From Tenggerimyces flavus (GTDB lineage: Bacteria > Actinomycetota > Actinomycetes > Propionibacteriales > Actinopolymorphaceae), in assembly GCF_016907715.1 (NCBI RefSeq), contig NZ_JAFBCM010000001.1, forward strand, positions 3,596,001 to 3,660,000: 64,000 nucleotides of DNA, read 5' to 3'. A program made the position numbers and the translations under genes. Positions 61,205 through 64,000 of the stretch are shown here, one piece after another (the stretch's first letter is position 1; every line of letters starts with the position of its first letter). The notes below the pieces were generated by a model. The model ran no database searches. It saw nothing but the letters and a program-made list of their open reading frames with translations, and was not told where the DNA came from.

Positions 61205-61765
61205 GTGACCATCGACCAGACCCTTGCCGAGGCCGAGCAGAAGATGGGTAAGGCCGTCGAGTTCGCCAAGGAAGACTTCGCCACGATTCGGACCGGACGC
61301 GCCCACCCGGCGATGTTCTCCAAGATCGAGGCCGAGTACTACGGGACGCCGACGCCGATCCAGCAGATCGCTTCGTTCCACATCCCCGAGGCCCGCCTCG
61401 TCGTGATCACGCCGTACGACAAGAACGCGCTGCACGCGATCGAGAAGTCCATCCGCGACTCCGACCTCGGGGTGAACCCGAACAACGACGGCGCCGTGAT
61501 CCGCATCGCGCTCCCGGAGCTCACCGAGGAACGTCGCAAGGAGTACGTGAAGCTCGCGCGGAACAAGGCCGAGGAGGGGCGGGTCTCCGTCCGTGGCGTG
61601 CGGCGGCACGCCAAGGAGGCGCTCGACAAGCTGTCCCGCGACGGCGACGCCGGCGAGGACGACGTGGCTCGCGGCGAGAAGCGGCTGGAAGGCTTGACCC
61701 ACAAGTACGTCGAGCAGATCGATGAACTGGTCAAGCACAAAGAAGCAGAGATCCTCGAGGTCTAG
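61205..61765 (+). CDS. frr: Ribosome recycling factor
   Basis: 186 aa, splits post-termination ribosomes with EF-G. The two-domain RRF pattern is complete: [109 protein letters not shown]. Start GTG 61205 follows AAGGAGA. The TAG stop is made of a TA target duplicate plus the first base of the MITE-like element that follows. Confidence 0.96.
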   Translation: MTIDQTLAEAEQKMGKAVEFAKEDFATIRTGRAHPAMFSKIEAEYYGTPTPIQQIASFHIPEARLVVITPYDKNALHAIEKSIRDSDLGVNPNNDGAVIRIALPELTEERRKEYVKLARNKAEEGRVSVRGVRRHAKEALDKLSRDGDAGEDDVARGEKRLEGLTHKYVEQIDELVKHKEAEILEV

Positions 61766-61931
61766 GCCGTGTCACGAAAAGATCGCCTGGCGCGCGACAC
61801 CTCACATCCCGCCTGGCTGCGTTGCAGATCTGCGGACGTATGACGGATATGGCCTTGACCTGCACCACACCCAGCCGGGCGCGATGCGCCGCGCGCCCGT
61901 TGGCAGCCGTCGCTATTTTCGCGACACGACC
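61765..61931. mobile_element. MITE-like element with TA target duplication
   Basis: 167 bp with terminal inverted repeats GGCCGTGTCACGAAAA (left) and TTTTCGCGACACGACC (right), 14 of 16 matching. TA flanks both ends (61763-61764, 61932-61933), the pattern of IS630/Tc1-mariner transposition. It encodes nothing. It could be mobilised only by a transposase elsewhere in the genome. It separates frr from cdsA and carries further internal short palindromes. Confidence 0.7.
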
Positions 61932-61984
61932 TAGGCGACCTTCGGTGTGGTGCTTGGCGGGGTGGCACGGCCCCAGGCCTCGTC

Positions 61985-62950
61985 GTGCATGACGCCGTGA
62001 CCGGGGCGCAGAGCTCGCAGGAACCGGACGGAGCCGAGGCGATCGCTCCTCCCGGTGGAGCCGACGCGACCGTTCCGGCCGCGGCCGCGCCGAACGGCGT
62101 TCCCGACGTGCCTGTCAACGAGGAAGCGCTGCCGACGACGGAACGTCCCGGCCGCGACCTCGCCGCCGCCATCGGCGTGGGCACCCTCATGGCCGGCGCG
62201 GTCATCGTCTCGCTCCTGGTCTTCAAGGTCGCGTTCGTCGTCCTGGTCGTGATCATCGTCGGCATCGGCGTGGTCGAGCTGGCCCAGGCGCTCCGCCCGT
62301 CCGGCGTACGACTTCCGCTGATCCCCATGCAGGCCGGCGTGATCGGCATGATCGCGGGCGGGTACATCGGCGGCGCCGGCGTGCTTGCGGCGGCGCTCGG
62401 CCTTTGTACGTTGGCGGTCTGCTTCTGGCGGATCACCGGCCCCCGCGAGGGGTTCGTCCGTGACATCACCGCGAGCTTCTTCGTCGCGCTGTACGTACCG
62501 TTCCTCGCCGCGTTCGCGATCCTCATGCTGCGACCAGAGGACGGCGCGTACCGCGTGCTGCTCTTCGCCGCGGTGACCGTGATGTCGGACGTCGGCGGGC
62601 TCGCGGCCGGCATGCTGTTCGGGAAGCACCCGCTCGCGCCGTCGATCAGCCCGAAGAAGACCTGGGAGGGGCTGGCCGGCTCGGCCGTCCTCTGCCTCGC
62701 GGTCGGTACGGCCGGCGGCTGGTTCCTGTTCGACGGGCACTGGCTGGCCGGCCTCGTGCTGGGCGCGGTCGTGACGTTGACCGCGACGCCGGGCGACCTG
62801 GTCGAGTCGGCGCTGAAGCGCGACCTCGGCATCAAGGACATGGGTCACGTCCTGCCCGGCCACGGCGGCGTGATGGACCGGCTCGACTCGCTGCTCCCGT
62901 CGGCGCTGGTGAGCTGGATCGTGCTGACGCTGCTCATCCCGATCGGATGA
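61985..62950 (+). CDS. cdsA: Phosphatidate cytidylyltransferase
   Basis: 321 aa integral membrane enzyme making CDP-diacylglycerol. A soluble Glu/Pro-rich head (to about 60) precedes about eight membrane helices. The family signature is complete near the C-terminus: TPGDLVESALKRDLGIKDMGHVLPGHGGVMDRLDSL, as is the SISPKKTWEG motif. It starts at GTG 61985 or the GTG at 61997; no clear ribosome-binding site separates them. The stop overlaps the ATG of the histidine phosphatase gene. Standard place after frr. Confidence 0.95.
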   Translation: MHDAVTGAQSSQEPDGAEAIAPPGGADATVPAAAAPNGVPDVPVNEEALPTTERPGRDLAAAIGVGTLMAGAVIVSLLVFKVAFVVLVVIIVGIGVVELAQALRPSGVRLPLIPMQAGVIGMIAGGYIGGAGVLAAALGLCTLAVCFWRITGPREGFVRDITASFFVALYVPFLAAFAILMLRPEDGAYRVLLFAAVTVMSDVGGLAAGMLFGKHPLAPSISPKKTWEGLAGSAVLCLAVGTAGGWFLFDGHWLAGLVLGAVVTLTATPGDLVESALKRDLGIKDMGHVLPGHGGVMDRLDSLLPSALVSWIVLTLLIPIG

Positions 62951-63507
62951 GGCTGCACCTCGTTCGGCACGGGCGGCCGCTCGTCACCGAGGGCGAGCCG
63001 AACGCGTCCTGGCCACTCGCCCCGGAGGCGGCCGAGGGTCTCGCGGCCTTGCGTACGTCGGGGCGGCTCCCGGCCGACGCGACCTGGTACTCCTCGCCCG
63101 AGCCCAAGGCGCTCGGCACCGCGGAGGCTCTGGCGGCCGGCAAGGTGACCGTCGTCGAGGGCCTGCGCGAGATGGAACGACCGGCTGGACCCTGGCTCGG
63201 CGGCAAGGAGTGGCACGCGATCGTGTCGCGGTCGATGCTCGAGCCGGACGTTCCCGCGCTCCCGGGTTGGGAGACTGGGCGGGCGACGACCGAACGGATC
63301 GTGGCCGCCGTGCGCGCGCTGCCGGCCGTTGACGACGTCGCGCTGGCCGGCCACGGTACGGCGTTCACGCTGCTCGTCGCCGCCCTGACCGGCGCATCGC
63401 CCGACCTCGAGGGCTGGCGCCGGATCGCCATGCCCGACCACCTGGTGCTGGACCTGACAGCCGAGGGCGCCACCGTCGTGCTCGACTGGCACGGCGACTG
63501 GGCGTAG
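62947..63507 (+). CDS. Histidine phosphatase superfamily protein
   Basis: 186 aa. The phospho-acceptor motif LHLVRHGRP (Arg-His-Gly) lies at residues 4-12, and the second catalytic His is in ALAGHGTAF; GLREMERP provides the acid residue. Members are phosphoglycerate mutase-like phosphatases; the substrate is unknown. ATG 62947 overlaps the cdsA stop (ATGA). In many actinobacteria rlmN follows cdsA here, so this gene is a local variation. Confidence 0.9.
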   Translation: MRLHLVRHGRPLVTEGEPNASWPLAPEAAEGLAALRTSGRLPADATWYSSPEPKALGTAEALAAGKVTVVEGLREMERPAGPWLGGKEWHAIVSRSMLEPDVPALPGWETGRATTERIVAAVRALPAVDDVALAGHGTAFTLLVAALTGASPDLEGWRRIAMPDHLVLDLTAEGATVVLDWHGDWA

Positions 63508-63511
63508 CCCG

Positions 63512-64000
63512 ATGCCGAGCCTCCTGCACGGCATCGCTGTCCCCTTCCTCCGCCTGACGCGCAAGCACCGCTGGGCCTCGGCGGCTGGCCTGCACGCGGC
63601 GATTGCGAAGGCGCACGAGCCGGCGCCGCCTCCCGAGGGCGCCGTGCGAGACGACTCGCTGGGCTTCCCCGTCTACACGGTCACGGCTGGGTCCGGCGGC
63701 CGTTCGCGCCGGCTGCTGTATCTGCACGGCGGCGGCTACGTCTTCGAGATCGCCAAACAGCACTGGACGCTGATCACCCAGCTTGCCGAGCGACTCGACG
63801 CCACCGTCACCGTCCCGCTGTACCCGAAGGCGCCGGCACACACCTGGCGCGACAGCCTTCCCTCGTTGGGGAGCCTCGTCACGGAGTCCGTCACCGTGAT
63901 GGGCGACTCCGCTGGCGGCGGCCTCGCTCTGGCACTCGTCCACCAGGCGATCGCCGCGGGAGTCGTCCCGCGCCGGGTCGTGCTGATCGCACCGTTCCTG
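63512..64000 (+). CDS. Alpha/beta hydrolase (HSL family), 3'-truncated by window edge
   Basis: The first 163 residues are visible. LLYLHGGGYVFEIAKQHW is the oxyanion-hole motif of hormone-sensitive-lipase-type esterases, and VTVMGDSAGGGLALALVHQ carries the catalytic Ser. VPLYPKAPAHTW is also typical. The Asp and His lie beyond the window. ATG 63512 is four bases after the histidine phosphatase stop, so the two are probably co-transcribed. Substrate unknown. Confidence 0.88.
   Translation, partial: MPSLLHGIAVPFLRLTRKHRWASAAGLHAAIAKAHEPAPPPEGAVRDDSLGFPVYTVTAGSGGRSRRLLYLHGGGYVFEIAKQHWTLITQLAERLDATVTVPLYPKAPAHTWRDSLPSLGSLVTESVTVMGDSAGGGLALALVHQAIAAGVVPRRVVLIAPFL

Overview
The window comes from the chromosome of a high-GC actinomycete. 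The evidence is the strong G/C bias at third codon positions, the many GTG starts, the ATGA/GTGA four-base gene overlaps, and the actinobacterial core gene order rpsP-khpA-rimM-trmD-rplS-lepB-rnhB-DUF2469 ... yraN-yifB-dprA ... xerC-M23-rpsB-tsf-pyrH-frr-cdsA. The genus cannot be fixed from sequence alone. No rRNA, tRNA or CRISPR array was seen.

1-12 kb: the end of a class III adenylate/guanylate cyclase, a frameshifted ATP-grasp (PGM1-type) ligase gene, an amidohydrolase and a convergent alpha/beta hydrolase. Next comes a 540-bp non-coding stretch bounded by two inverted copies of a double-hairpin repeat. A catabolic locus follows, in which a GntR/LacI-type regulator and a LarA-like protein are divergent from a TIM-barrel protein and a carbohydrate ABC importer (binding protein plus two permeases, no ATPase).

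12-20 kb: a complete four-gene Wadjet type II anti-plasmid operon (jetA-jetB-jetC-jetD), all genes overlapping by four bases. 20-26.6 kb: a leftward run of adenosine deaminase, an unlisted 49-aa Cys/Lys-rich protein, an NTF2-like protein, an NmrA-like reductase, an alpha/beta hydrolase, an AraC regulator and a secreted X-Pro dipeptidyl-peptidase-type hydrolase.

26.9-32.2 kb is ribosome and secretion housekeeping. 32.2-43.7 kb looks like a catabolic island set into the housekeeping string: DapA-family lyase, second LarA-like protein, RraA-like aldolase, two phytanoyl-CoA dioxygenase-type proteins, AraC and FCD-GntR regulators, a Gfo/Idh/MocA oxidoreductase, an IlvD/Edd dehydratase and a ThDP enzyme. 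GGTATACC operator-like palindromes lie next to the GntR gene and its operon.

43.8-47.3 kb returns to the core (yraN, yifB, dprA). 47.3-53.4 kb is a second accessory stretch: a one-TM protein, an unknown 334-aa protein followed by three gapless 115-aa paralogues and a 230-aa protein (a possible effector/immunity array), then a drug-type ABC exporter with a PadR regulator. 53.5-64 kb is a DUF3516-type helicase, xerC, a secreted M23 peptidase with a 227-bp tandem duplication at its 3' end, rpsB-tsf-pyrH-frr, a 167-bp MITE-like element whose insertion supplies the last base of the frr stop codon, cdsA, a histidine phosphatase and a truncated alpha/beta hydrolase.
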